NCBI GenBank assembly: GCA_001603415.1
Contig: LUYY01000111.1
Location: forward strand, 1-16,034
From: Bacteroidales bacterium Bact_07
GTDB lineage: Bacteria > Bacteroidota > Bacteroidia > Bacteroidales > Tenuifilaceae
Reading direction: 5' to 3'
Length of the DNA stretch: 16,034 nucleotides
The number at the start of each line of letters is the position of its first letter. Positions within the stretch are counted from its first letter, which is position 1. Under the pieces are notes generated by a model. It saw nothing but the letters and a program-made list of their open reading frames with translations, had not been told where the DNA came from and did no database searches. Positions 1 to 8,500 of this stretch are shown here, piece after piece. A program made the translations under genes and the position numbers.

Positions 1-19
1 TGTTGAGTAGTTTTGGCTG

Positions 20-51
20 CAAAATTAAACCAATTTAATATACCAAACAAC
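20..51 (-). promoter_or_regulatory. Putative leftward Bacteroidota promoter for a gene outside the window
   Basis: Read on the minus strand, positions 27 to 20 give TAATTTTG, a full match to the Bacteroidota -7 box TAnnTTTG. GTTG lies 20 bases upstream (51 to 48) in the place of the -33 box TTTG. Transcription would leave the window on the left, which implies a gene divergent from the dipeptidase at 138. That gene is not visible, so this is a motif match only. Short AT-rich matches of this kind occur by chance. Confidence 0.35.
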
Positions 52-137
52 CTTACCAAAACATGCTTTTAAACCTCTTAAGTATTGAACTTTGTATTTG
101 AAAAAGTATTATGTTTATGCCGAAAAAAAAATTACCA

Positions 138-1595
138 ATGAGCAACAATAAACTAATGCCCGAACTAGTTTTCCACTATTTTGATGAGATTTGTAAAATT
201 CCACGTCCATCAAAGAAAGAAGGAAAAATCATTGCATACATCGAGGAATTTGCTCGCAAGCATAATCTTGAATACCAAAAAGACGATGCCGGCAATTTGG
301 TAGTAAGAAAACCAGCAACAAAAGGCCATGAGAATAAGCAATCGGTTGTGCTACAAAGCCACCTCGATATGGTTTGCGAAAAGAATAGCAACGTAAACCA
401 CGATTTTAACAACGATCCCATACAAACCTATGTTGACGGGGAATGGCTTAAAGCTAAGGGCACAACCCTTGGCGCTGACGATGGTATTGGAATTGCTGCA
501 CAGTTAGCCATACTAGCCTCAAACGAAATTGATCATGGACCGCTTGAGTGCCTTTTCACGGTTGATGAAGAAACTGGTCTGACCGGTGCTTTTGAGATGA
601 AAAGCGGATTTTTCAACTCTAAGATCCTCCTTAACCTCGATTCCGAAGACGAAGGTGAACTTTTTATAGGATGTGCCGGGGGAATTGATACGGTGGCAAC
701 TTTTGCCTATGAACCCGATAGAGTTCCCAGCGATTCGATTGCCATGAAGCTAACAGTAAAAGGTTTACTTGGCGGCCACTCAGGCGATGATATCGATAAA
801 CACCGAGCCAATTCCATAAAACTAATTAACCGTTTCCTGTGGAAGGGCACACAGCTTTTCGACCTTCGTTTAGCTAACCTCGATGGGGGCAACCTGCGAA
901 ACGCTATTCCCCGCGAAGCCACAGCAGTATTCACCATTCATAAGGACGACAAGGCTCAGCTAATACTTACCTTTGAAAGCATACGAAGCGATATTTACAA
1001 TGAGTGGCGTGATGCTGAACCCAACCTTGAAATCACCATTGACGACACAACCCTACCCGACTTTGTGATTGATGAACCAACGCACTTCGACCTGCTCAAC
1101 TCCCTTTACGCTTGTCCACATGGCGTTATTGCCATGAGTCGCCAGCTGAAAGGGTTAGTTGAAACATCAACCAACTTGGCTTCAGTTAAATTCATCCAAG
1201 ACAACCAAATACTTGTTACAACAAGCCAGCGCAGTGCAGTTGAATCGGCTAAGCACGACATCTCGAACATGGTTGAAAGCGTTTTCAGGCTTGCCAATGC
1301 AAACATTCAGCATTCCGATGGTTATCCTGGCTGGGCTCCCAATACAAATTCGCGAATTCTGGAAATTACCAAAGCGTCGTATTCCAGATTATTCAAGGTA
1401 GAACCTGTGGTCAGAGCTATTCATGCAGGTTTGGAGTGCGGGCTGTTCCTGGAAAAATACCCATACCTCGATATGATTTCGTTTGGCCCAACAATCAAAG
1501 GTGCTCACTCCCCCGATGAAAGGTTGCATATACCTTCAACCCAAAAATTCTGGCAATTACTACTCGATGTTCTAAAAAATATCCCTGAAAACTAA
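138..1595 (+). CDS. pepD: Cytosol nonspecific dipeptidase / aminoacyl-histidine dipeptidase (peptidase M20C)
   Basis: This is a zinc-dependent cytosolic dipeptidase that hydrolyses a broad range of dipeptides, the last step in using imported peptides. At 485 residues it matches the PepD family in length. Numbered from the ATG at 138, the M20 metal and catalytic residues are visible in order: His75 and Asp77 in SHLDMV, the bridging Asp114 in GADDG, the catalytic pair Glu144/Glu145 in VDEETG, Asp168 in NLDSED, and His457 in AHSPDE. A GGHSGDD motif lies in the lid/dimerisation region. There is no signal peptide, which fits a cytosolic enzyme. In-frame ATGs at 111 and 117 would add up to nine lysine-rich residues. 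I chose 138 because family members usually begin a few residues before the PELVFHYFDEI segment. The gene appears monocistronic and ends at a strong hairpin. Confidence 0.95.
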   Translation: MSNNKLMPELVFHYFDEICKIPRPSKKEGKIIAYIEEFARKHNLEYQKDDAGNLVVRKPATKGHENKQSVVLQSHLDMVCEKNSNVNHDFNNDPIQTYVDGEWLKAKGTTLGADDGIGIAAQLAILASNEIDHGPLECLFTVDEETGLTGAFEMKSGFFNSKILLNLDSEDEGELFIGCAGGIDTVATFAYEPDRVPSDSIAMKLTVKGLLGGHSGDDIDKHRANSIKLINRFLWKGTQLFDLRLANLDGGNLRNAIPREATAVFTIHKDDKAQLILTFESIRSDIYNEWRDAEPNLEITIDDTTLPDFVIDEPTHFDLLNSLYACPHGVIAMSRQLKGLVETSTNLASVKFIQDNQILVTTSQRSAVESAKHDISNMVESVFRLANANIQHSDGYPGWAPNTNSRILEITKASYSRLFKVEPVVRAIHAGLECGLFLEKYPYLDMISFGPTIKGAHSPDERLHIPSTQKFWQLLLDVLKNIPEN

Positions 1596-1606
1596 AATAG
1601 AAACTG

Positions 1607-1646
1607 AAAAAAGAAAAGAACCTAATACCGGGTTCTTTTCTTTTTC
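1607..1646. terminator. Strong, probably bidirectional intrinsic terminator
   Basis: A perfect inverted repeat of 14 to 15 bp has arms at about 1608-1622 and 1631-1645 around an 8-base loop. The arms are A-rich on the left and T-rich on the right, so either transcript forms a hairpin followed by U residues. It sits between the convergent pepD-like gene (ends 1595) and rubredoxin gene (ends 1697) and could serve both. Confidence 0.85.
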
Positions 1647-1696
1647 ACAATTGCCGCAGAGAAAACAGATTGCTTGTATTCCACTGGCACGGATTA

Positions 1697-1852
1697 CTAC
1701 TTGAACTCCTCAAAGTAATCCTTGGTTACATTACATACTGGACAATGCCAGTTATCTGGTAGTTCCTCAAAAGGCGTTCCAGCTGGTATGCCATGATCGG
1801 GGTCACCAATATTTTCATCGTATATATACCCACAAACTTTACACTTGTACAT
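1697..1852 (-). CDS. Rubredoxin
   Basis: This is a small one-iron electron-transfer protein of 51 residues, the usual rubredoxin length. Iron is held by four cysteines: CKVCG near residues 4-8 and CPVCN near 38-42. Between them are the conserved YIYD, GDPDHGIPAGTPFEELPD and NW segments of the family. Rubredoxins pass electrons to partners such as rubrerythrin or superoxide reductase in anaerobes; no partner is encoded next to it here. The reading frame is open upstream to 1879, but the homology begins exactly at the ATG at 1852 (MYKCKVCG). A perfect TAnnTTTG box lies upstream at 1890-1897. The gene converges on the pepD-like gene and shares the terminator at 1607-1646. Confidence 0.96.
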   Translation of the reverse strand: MYKCKVCGYIYDENIGDPDHGIPAGTPFEELPDNWHCPVCNVTKDYFEEFK

Positions 1853-1889
1853 AATCAATCTATTTTGATTAACTTGCAAAAAATTTCAT

Positions 1890-1920
1890 CAAATTTACTA
1901 AAATGAAAACTAAATACCAA
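1890..1920 (-). promoter_or_regulatory. Putative rubredoxin promoter
   Basis: On the minus strand, 1897 to 1890 reads TAAATTTG, a perfect Bacteroidota -7 box. TTGG lies 19 bases upstream (1920 to 1917) where TTTG is expected. Initiation would fall near 1884, giving a leader of about 30 bases before the ATG at 1852. The -33 part lies inside the first codons of the divergent gene at 1903. Confidence 0.5.
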
Positions 1921-2319
1921 CTGATACTTGTAGCATTTGCTTTGTTGATAGTTTGTCCCACTAATTCATTTGCTCAAAAGAAAAAGGAAATCCGTCAAGC
2001 AGGCATCAAGCAAAAAGTAGAATGGCGTTACATATACGAAAACGACAAGGAAATCAAATACAAGGAATACGAAGCGCAATTCGATAAACAAGGGAATATT
2101 TTAATGGAAAAAACATACGACGAAAAGGGGAATACCATAAAACACATTGAATATAAGTACGATAACGAAGGAAACGAAATTTTACAAACCACATTTAATA
2201 GCAAGGGTGAAGTTATTGAAAAGGTTGAAACCAGCTATAGCAATGGTTTGAAAGTGGAAAAGAAGATATATGGCCCAACTGGTAAACTTAAAAGCCGAAA
2301 AGTTTTCGAATACAAGTAA
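1903..2319 (+). CDS. Small exported protein with YD/MORN-like repeats, unknown function
   Basis: This 138-residue protein has a clear signal peptide: positively charged start, hydrophobic stretch at about 6-20, and likely cleavage after NSFA at about residue 24. The mature part is a lysine- and glutamate-rich string of short repeats of about 14 residues with the pattern Y/F-D-x-x-G-N/E-x-I/L, such as FDKQGNIL, YDEKGNTI, YDNEGNEI and NSKGEVI. This resembles YD (RHS-type) or YwqK/MORN_2-like beta-hairpin repeats, and I recognise no catalytic motif. There is no lipobox cysteine, so it should be periplasmic or released. It is the first gene of a compact operon: the VTC-domain gene starts 1 bp after its stop, which implies translational coupling and a shared role. 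Function unknown. Confidence 0.8.
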   Translation: MKTKYQLILVAFALLIVCPTNSFAQKKKEIRQAGIKQKVEWRYIYENDKEIKYKEYEAQFDKQGNILMEKTYDEKGNTIKHIEYKYDNEGNEILQTTFNSKGEVIEKVETSYSNGLKVEKKIYGPTGKLKSRKVFEYK

Positions 2320-2320
2320 A

Positions 2321-3103
2321 ATGACGCAACTCCTGAGCGAAAAAGATATCAGAAATCTTAACTTTAAGTGTATAGGCCTAAACGATGTGGGCAAAGCCCA
2401 ATTCATGCGAAGGATCGACAGCAAGTATTTGGTACCCGCGCAATGGGCTAACGAATTCCTTTTACGATTACAACAACATTACTATATTGTTGAGAATAGG
2501 GCGTTACTAATGCCAGAGTACTATTCGGAATACTTCGACACCAATAATTTATCCATGTACCTTGCCCATCACAACAAAAGACCTAAGCGATACAAGGTAA
2601 GGGTAAGGCATTATCTGGCAAGCGGCGATACTTTTTTAGAAGTTAAAATAAGAACCCAGTCCGGTGAAACATTAAAAAAACGAATCGAAATTCAGAACAA
2701 TGCTCTTAATAGCCAGGCAGTGGAAAACTTTATTAAAGAAACCGTTCCCTATAGGCTAGATGAGCTATCCAAGACATTGGAAACCATTTTTAATCGAATT
2801 ACACTGGTATCGTTCGATTTTAATGAACGGGTAACCATGGATTTCAACATACTTTTAAAAAATTCGAGTCAAACCGTAAATCTTTCAAGCATTTGTTTGA
2901 TAGAATCGAAAAGGGATAAGTATCACTCATCAAGTCACCTTATAAACCTTTTAAAACATTCCGGTTTCAGGCAAACCGGTTTTAGCAAGTACTCAATTGG
3001 GTGTGCACTTATTTACAAAGTAAAGACTAATAACTTTAAGCCATTAATCCACCAACTAAATCAGTACAAAAATGAACACGCTTTGGTTGATGCTTCAAGC
3101 TGA
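2321..3103 (+). CDS. VTC-domain protein (polyphosphate polymerase-like, triphosphate-tunnel fold)
   Basis: This 260-residue protein matches the VTC domain, the catalytic domain of eukaryotic Vtc4 polyphosphate polymerase and part of the triphosphate tunnel metalloenzyme superfamily. From the ATG at 2321 the tunnel residues expected of the family are visible: RRIDSKY (30-36), YFDT (71-74), the basic strand KRYKVRVR (89-96), LEVKIR (106-111, acidic/basic alternation), KKR (119-121), and a late IESK motif in the C-terminal third. It is soluble, with no signal peptide. The frame is open back to 2270, but that start would overlap the previous gene by 50 bp. The ATG at 2321, 1 bp after the upstream stop, is more likely. 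Bacterial members next to DUF4956 are common, but their activity is largely inferred, so polyphosphate synthesis is a family-based suggestion. Confidence 0.88.
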   Translation: MTQLLSEKDIRNLNFKCIGLNDVGKAQFMRRIDSKYLVPAQWANEFLLRLQQHYYIVENRALLMPEYYSEYFDTNNLSMYLAHHNKRPKRYKVRVRHYLASGDTFLEVKIRTQSGETLKKRIEIQNNALNSQAVENFIKETVPYRLDELSKTLETIFNRITLVSFDFNERVTMDFNILLKNSSQTVNLSSICLIESKRDKYHSSSHLINLLKHSGFRQTGFSKYSIGCALIYKVKTNNFKPLIHQLNQYKNEHALVDASS

Positions 3104-3770
3104 ATCGTTCCAAATATTTGGAATTGACATTATTAACACCAACGATTTTTTCACTCTCCTGCTTCGCTTTATCCTCAACACTGTTGTGCTTTGGATTGCC
3201 GTCCGTTACCTATACTACCCTCGCACCTACCGTAAAGATTATGTATTCACCTTTTTAATGCTTGGTGTAATAGTTTTTTTCATGTGCTTTTTACTTGCAA
3301 ATGTTAAGCTGCAACTTGGTTTTGCCCTGGGGCTTTTTGCGGTATTTGGTATAATTCGATACAGGACTAATCCTATCCCAATCAAGGAGATGACCTATCT
3401 CTTCTTTATAATTGCCATATCGTTAATAAACGCCATATCGTCGAAAAAGGTCAGCTATGCTGAACTATTATTCTCAAATTTTGCCCTTTTAGGCGTGGCG
3501 CTAATTCTTGAGAAAGGTCTATTTATTAAACACCTATCACAGAAAGTGATAGTTTACGAGAAGATTGAACTTATAACACCCGATAGGCGAGCAGAACTTA
3601 TCGAAGATCTGAAAAAGCGCACAGGTTTAGACATTATTAGTGTGGAGGTTGGTAAAGTTGATTTTGTCCGCGATATTGCATGGTTAGTCATTCACTTCCC
3701 TACAGAAAACTTCAGCGAATTGAACAACCCTCAATTAGAAACTAAAGAAATGGCAGATGATGACGACTAA
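3072..3770 (+). CDS. DUF4956 multi-pass membrane protein
   Basis: This 232-residue inner-membrane protein has about five hydrophobic segments near residues 26-46, 58-77, 80-95, 107-122 and 130-146, then a soluble C-terminal domain of about 75 residues ending in an acidic tail (ADDDD). The cytoplasmic-loop motif RYRTNPIPIKEMTYLF (96-111) is the hallmark of DUF4956. Members are repeatedly encoded beside VTC-domain proteins, as here, so a membrane partner or channel for the VTC product is a reasonable guess; no biochemical function is established to my knowledge. The start at 3072 overlaps the VTC gene by 32 bp, and an alternative ATG at 3090 gives 14 bp overlap. Either implies coupled translation. 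Its stop overlaps the convergent SiaC-family gene by 4 bp. Confidence 0.88.
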   Translation: MNTLWLMLQAESFQIFGIDIINTNDFFTLLLRFILNTVVLWIAVRYLYYPRTYRKDYVFTFLMLGVIVFFMCFLLANVKLQLGFALGLFAVFGIIRYRTNPIPIKEMTYLFFIIAISLINAISSKKVSYAELLFSNFALLGVALILEKGLFIKHLSQKVIVYEKIELITPDRRAELIEDLKKRTGLDIISVEVGKVDFVRDIAWLVIHFPTENFSELNNPQLETKEMADDDD

Positions 3771-4138
3771 ATTATTTCAACCATCTTAAATGGTGCTTTT
3801 ACAAGTGCCTGAAAATCGCGTCCTAAGTTCTTTATAGTATCATCATCCTCCTCGTAGTACCAGTTTATAACTACGTTGTGACCCTGAGAGTAAGCCTCAT
3901 CGAGTGTCTTCATTATAGAAAATATAAATCGATTTGAGCCGCTATTGATATACTCCATTTTCAGGTTAAGCCTGGTTAAGGGTTCAGGCTTTTTCAGGTA
4001 ATCTTCAATCCATTTAATTACGGGCTGGTAAAAAGCAACAGCATCCTCAGCAATTGAACGCCCTGATATTTGAAGCATACCAGGTTTAAAATCGATTTCC
4101 GGAGTTTTAGAAGTTCCCTTGATGTAGAGATTTGTCAT
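3767..4138 (-). CDS. SiaC-family regulatory protein (DUF1987)
   Basis: This 123-residue cytoplasmic protein matches DUF1987, named after Pseudomonas SiaC. There, SiaC is phosphorylated by the kinase SiaB, dephosphorylated by the PP2C-type phosphatase SiaA, and in its unphosphorylated form activates the diguanylate cyclase SiaD. Visible family features are TPEIDF (12-17), the GRSIAEDAVAFYQPVIKW stretch (26-43), LNLKMEYINSGSNR (57-70) and the DDD acidic patch (98-100). The phosphorylated Thr68 of SiaC lies in the matching loop, where this protein has Ser66 and Ser68, so phosphorylation on serine is possible. No SiaA, SiaB or SiaD gene is nearby. Bacteroidota generally have little c-di-GMP signalling, so the partner is unknown. 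Confidence 0.88.
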   Translation of the reverse strand: MTNLYIKGTSKTPEIDFKPGMLQISGRSIAEDAVAFYQPVIKWIEDYLKKPEPLTRLNLKMEYINSGSNRFIFSIMKTLDEAYSQGHNVVINWYYEEDDDTIKNLGRDFQALVKAPFKMVEII

Positions 4139-4190
4139 AGCCTAAGTCTTTATCAGCATGTAAATTTATAAATATTATACCATACAAATA

Positions 4191-4231
4191 AAAAATCCGC
4201 CCAAAATAGTTAAACGATTGGGCGGATAAAA
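4191..4231 (-). terminator. Intrinsic terminator of the C1B peptidase gene
   Basis: A perfect 10-bp GC-rich inverted repeat (arms 4195-4204 and 4218-4227, core CCGCCC/GGGCGG) has a 13-base loop. Read on the minus strand it is followed by a run of T residues, and it lies 16 bp after the stop of the peptidase gene. It separates that gene from the SiaC-family gene downstream. A-rich flanks on both sides mean it could work in both directions. Confidence 0.85.
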
Positions 4232-4246
4232 ATGTTTGGGTATGGA

Positions 4247-5452
4247 TTAAAGTTCCAATTTTTTTAATACATCGGCAGGGATAGCCTTTTTATGTACCAT
4301 GATATTGGTTGATTTGTAAAGGACAAATGCCCTTGATGCATAAAAGTAACCTTTAAATTTTCCATCGGCACCCCAGCTGTTCTTAACTTTATAGTATTTA
4401 TTACCAAGCTGATCGGTTGCCTTACCAACCAGAACCATTCCATGGTCATCGGTGGTTTGGTAGTTATCGAAGGCAATTTGCCTAACTTCCTGTGTGATAT
4501 TCATCTCTTTAACCGGTTTCTCGAACGAGTATAACGTTTTTTCTTTTTCGCGGTTCGAGAGTTGAGTCCAGCGTTCCTTATCGGATCCGGCATTTTCCTT
4601 GTCATCAAAATCGGGAACAATAGCTACACCTTTACTCCAGTTAAACCCTTTGTCGCTAACATCACTAGCCCAGGCTACAGGATAGCCATTATCAATGGCA
4701 TACTCAATAATCCTATCAAAATCGGCTAATGGCACGTTATAAGCCTCGCCATGAATCCAGTTATCGGGTAATTCCAAAACAAATTTTTGATAGAATGGAT
4801 GATGGCTGAACGAGGTTATTACCACGTAATCGTCCGGATTTATGCCTAGCTGTTTGGCAAACGATTCAGGAGTATAGGATTTGCCGTTATAGGTGAAATT
4901 TTGTGGAATAGGGCCAAAATAGGCATCGAGAATGCCATCGAACGCCTTTTTCCATGCGGTTGAGAGTTTACGGTTGGGGTTTTTGACTATGGCATCGACA
5001 AAGGCTTTGGTTACAGCATCAATCTCGCCATGTACATGCGAGTCCTCACCATAGTTTAACCCCTGATATTGATCCATGGGAACAATTCCAAAGCGTTTGA
5101 TAGCCTCCAGCACATCAAAGAATGACCCCCCAGGGCCAAAGTTGTTGGTGCCATTGAACCTTACATACCTGTCGGCTTTCATGGCATAAATGTTACGAAC
5201 CACAAACATGGGCGATAGATCAATAGGAGGTTTACCCATTCGGAGCAACTCCGATTCCAAAAAAGCTATACCCGAAAAGCTCCAGCAGGTGCTTGACCTG
5301 TTCTGATTCTTTACTGATGTGGTAGGAATAACCTTGACATCGGTAAAGGTATAGGGCTCAGTTGTTTCATCCTTTCTTTCCTGCGCATTTACAACACCCA
5401 GTGCCAGGAAAAGGAATAGCAAAGTTGTAAAAATGGATTTAATCCGCTTCAT
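4247..5452 (-). CDS. Exported C1B-family cysteine aminopeptidase (PepC / bleomycin-hydrolase-like)
   Basis: This is a papain-fold cysteine peptidase of the bleomycin hydrolase / aminopeptidase C group, 401 residues from the ATG at 5452. The active-site residues are present: Gln50 (KNQNRSS), Cys56 (TCWSFSG), His337 (DDHGMVLVG) and Asn358 (VKNSWG). An N-terminal signal peptide (MKRIKSIF followed by a hydrophobic stretch, likely cleaved after VVNA) sends it to the periplasm, unlike the cytosolic bacterial PepC and eukaryotic enzymes. The frame is open to a TTG at 5476 and also has an ATG at 5458. I chose 5452 because it gives the most typical signal peptide, but 5458 is equally possible. Family members trim N-terminal residues from peptides. 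It lies 83 bp after the sensor kinase gene on the same strand with no obvious terminator between, so read-through co-expression is possible. Confidence 0.92.
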   Translation of the reverse strand: MKRIKSIFTTLLFLFLALGVVNAQERKDETTEPYTFTDVKVIPTTSVKNQNRSSTCWSFSGIAFLESELLRMGKPPIDLSPMFVVRNIYAMKADRYVRFNGTNNFGPGGSFFDVLEAIKRFGIVPMDQYQGLNYGEDSHVHGEIDAVTKAFVDAIVKNPNRKLSTAWKKAFDGILDAYFGPIPQNFTYNGKSYTPESFAKQLGINPDDYVVITSFSHHPFYQKFVLELPDNWIHGEAYNVPLADFDRIIEYAIDNGYPVAWASDVSDKGFNWSKGVAIVPDFDDKENAGSDKERWTQLSNREKEKTLYSFEKPVKEMNITQEVRQIAFDNYQTTDDHGMVLVGKATDQLGNKYYKVKNSWGADGKFKGYFYASRAFVLYKSTNIMVHKKAIPADVLKKLEL

Positions 5453-5535
5453 AGCCATTAGATTTAGTTTTATCAATTTGATTTCACCTTTCTTCTATGG
5501 TTTAATAGGTCGATACAAACCAATAGCAAAAAATT

Positions 5536-8500
5536 TTATAAAATGTCAACAGGAAATTTTAGTGTAAATGTAGTACCAAAGCCTTGCTTGCTATATACCG
5601 TAATAGTTCCGCCCATCTTTTCCACAAACTCTTTACATAGAAGCAATCCCAATCCGGAACCCTTTTCGTTTTGTGTTCCAGGGGTTACAACACTTTTATC
5701 AATTCTAAAAAGCTTATCAATATTTTGTTCGGGAATGCCTATGCCATTATCTTTCACCTGAATAACACAAACCGTATCGGCTATTGAAGCGCTAATGGAG
5801 ATGTTGCCACCGGGTCTTGTAAACTTAACTGCATTACTAATCAGGTTACGCAAAACGGTATTCAGCATGTTCTCATCAACATATAGTTCAATGCTATTGG
5901 GCACATTAACCGATAGGTTGATATTTTTTTCTGTTATACGGTTTTGAACTAACTCAATATTTTGATTTACAACAAGTGAAAGTGAAACTTTTTTGGGTTT
6001 ATTCTGAATATCGCCCATTTCGTTCGACGACCAGTCCAGAAGATTCTCAAGCAAACCGTATGTGGTTAAGGCTAACCTATTCAGCTCTCCCATAAACCTC
6101 TTAGTCTTTTCAGAGCTCAGCGAATCGATATCGGTTAAAAGAAAAGCTGTTGAGTTTACCAGCGTGCTTATTGGATTTCGAAGGTCGTGGGCAATAATTC
6201 TGAAAAACTTATTCTTTGTGGCGTTTATCTCTTCAAGTTTTTGCTTTTGTTTCTCAATCTCGCTCTTTTGTTTTTCGAGCATGGCATTCTTTTCCGATAT
6301 CCACTCATAGGTTTCTCTCAGATGCTCAGCTTGTACCTGAAGTTCCTCCTTTTGCAAAAGTATTTCCTGGGTTCGTTCCTTTACTAACCGTTCAAGTTTA
6401 TCGCGTTCGCGAATAAGTTTGTAATGCCATGTAATGATAATGAGGTATATCAGCAAAACTCCCAGTATGGCATAGCCTATGTAGGCATAGACTGTTCTAT
6501 ACCAAGGCGATTTTACTGCAAAGTAAAACTCTGCAGTGGGACTCTCTATTCCAAAAATACTCCGTGCTTTTACCCTGAAAGCGTAATTCCCTTCGGGAAG
6601 ATTAGTATATTCCTTTCTAAAATCGGTTGACCAATCCGACCATCCCTCATCATTGCCAACAAGCTGGTAGCTGAATTGGCAAGGCTCATCCGATTCGAAG
6701 TATGGCCATGAGTATGAAAAAACTATCGAGTTACGGTTGTAAGGTAAAACTATTCCTAAATCGATTTTGGGTTCGGATAGGTTTTTGGAGTAAGCTACCC
6801 CAAAAATGGTATCATGCTCAAATCGGTTATAATTAGTTCCATTAAACAGAGTAGAATCGCGATTGACAACCCTGTATATAACAGGTGCTGGTAAACTGTA
6901 GTAACTATAACCCTTAGCAGGTCGAACCTGAAAAATCCCTTTATCGGTCGATACCCACGAAATGGAATCGCGCAGGTGCGTTACATACTGGTCGGTTAAA
7001 ATACGGTTGCTAATCCTTCGCCACATCAAGGTGTCGTTTCTACTGGCAAACCAATCCTCGATTTTTATTGTTTTAATGTCGAATGGCTCAAATCTACTGG
7101 TTTCCCTGTTAAAGGAAAAAAACTTAGAATCCACCACAAACAGTATTGGATCGTAAATGTCAAAGACTCTAACATGGGATATATCAGGTAGTCCCTGCAA
7201 GGTATCAAACTTAGTAATTTCAAAAGTTCCTTTCTCCGACTGGGCATTGGTAATGCATCCAACGCCTCCCATGTTTTCGGAAAACCAGATATTTCCTTCT
7301 TTGTCCTCGCCTATACTAACTATCTTATGGTGAGTCTTGCAAAGCATTACCTCATTGCCCCATTTCCCAGAGCTATAGGTCAATCGCGATATACCATTTT
7401 CGTGCCCAACAAATAGATAAGAACGTTCAAATCGGCATTGATGCAAAACGTAGGGCAATTCCACCTTGCTAATTCTATGGGCAGAGCTCTTATTTATTTC
7501 AAATACGCCAATTCTGGTGGCTGCCAGCAAATGAGTATTTTTATTACTACCATACCACAACGGTTTAAGCAAAGCTGTATCGGTAGGTTCCTGAAAGTAA
7601 AGGAACTGCCAAGCCTGTTCGTAGTTACCCTCAAGACGTTTAAATCTATCGGGTTTGAAAGTTTCATCGGTTTGTCTTTCAATGTAGAATAAGCCACTGC
7701 CGGTTGCCACGTACAAATAGTTGCCTTTTGATGCCACATCGGAAAGAACACCATCAATACCAACCGACTCGTTCCAGTACCTAAAGGGCGACATAAGCTC
7801 AACGCTAGCAATTCCGTTGTTTAATGCAAGCCAAAGTGTTCCTGACTGTTGGTAGAACAAAAAATTAGTATTGCTTCGAACGCCAATCGTACTCTGGTCG
7901 ATTACGTCAATAACTTTGAACCCTCTATCAACAACAATCACATCGCCTAAAATTGATGAAAGGACAAGCAACGAATCGCCAACTGCTATACCATGGTAAA
8001 ACAAATTTCGCTTAAAGTAGGCATCAACCTTACTTGCATATAATGATAAATGGGAAAGGGATGTGAAATTTTTAAATGCCCCAGCCTCGTAGTCAACGGT
8101 GTATAAACCACTGTCCCTTGTGCAAATGATGTATTTGTTGTTGAAAGGGATTATCGAATGGATTTTTAACGACGAAAACTGATGGCTACCCTTTATCAAT
8201 TTTAAATTACTCTTCTCAATAAAATACAACCCCTCGCCCATAATATGAAGGGTATAATGAGAGTCGATGATGTGCGACAGGTAATAAATCCTATTATTAT
8301 CAAGGGGAAAATATGATAGGTTCCCTTTAGCATAACGGAAAACACACCTGTCGGTTAAAAAGTAAACCGTATCGGCAATAGCACGTATATCCCAAACCTC
8401 ATTGAAGTTTCTGTATGCCGAATCGGCATGCGATGACAGAGAAACATACTTTAGTAAACCGGTTTTATCGGGGCTTAAAAACCCAAATTCCCCATACCCG

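Noticed and set aside
111..137. Upstream ATGs (111, 117) as the start of the pepD-like gene
   Set aside because: They add a short lysine-rich stretch not expected in the family. The ATG at 138 fits better, though the longer form cannot be excluded.
2270..2320. Upstream ATG at 2270 for the VTC-domain gene
   Set aside because: It would overlap the preceding gene by 50 bp and add residues with no VTC similarity. The ATG 1 bp after the previous stop is the natural coupled start.
5459..5476. TTG at 5476 as the start of the C1B peptidase
   Set aside because: ATG codons at 5458 and 5452 directly precede a normal signal peptide, so a rare start codon is unnecessary.
7494..7811. 105-residue open frame on the minus strand inside the sensor kinase gene
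   Set aside because: It is in another frame of the kinase gene on the same strand, without a start signal or recognisable domain; the kinase propeller reads continuously through it.
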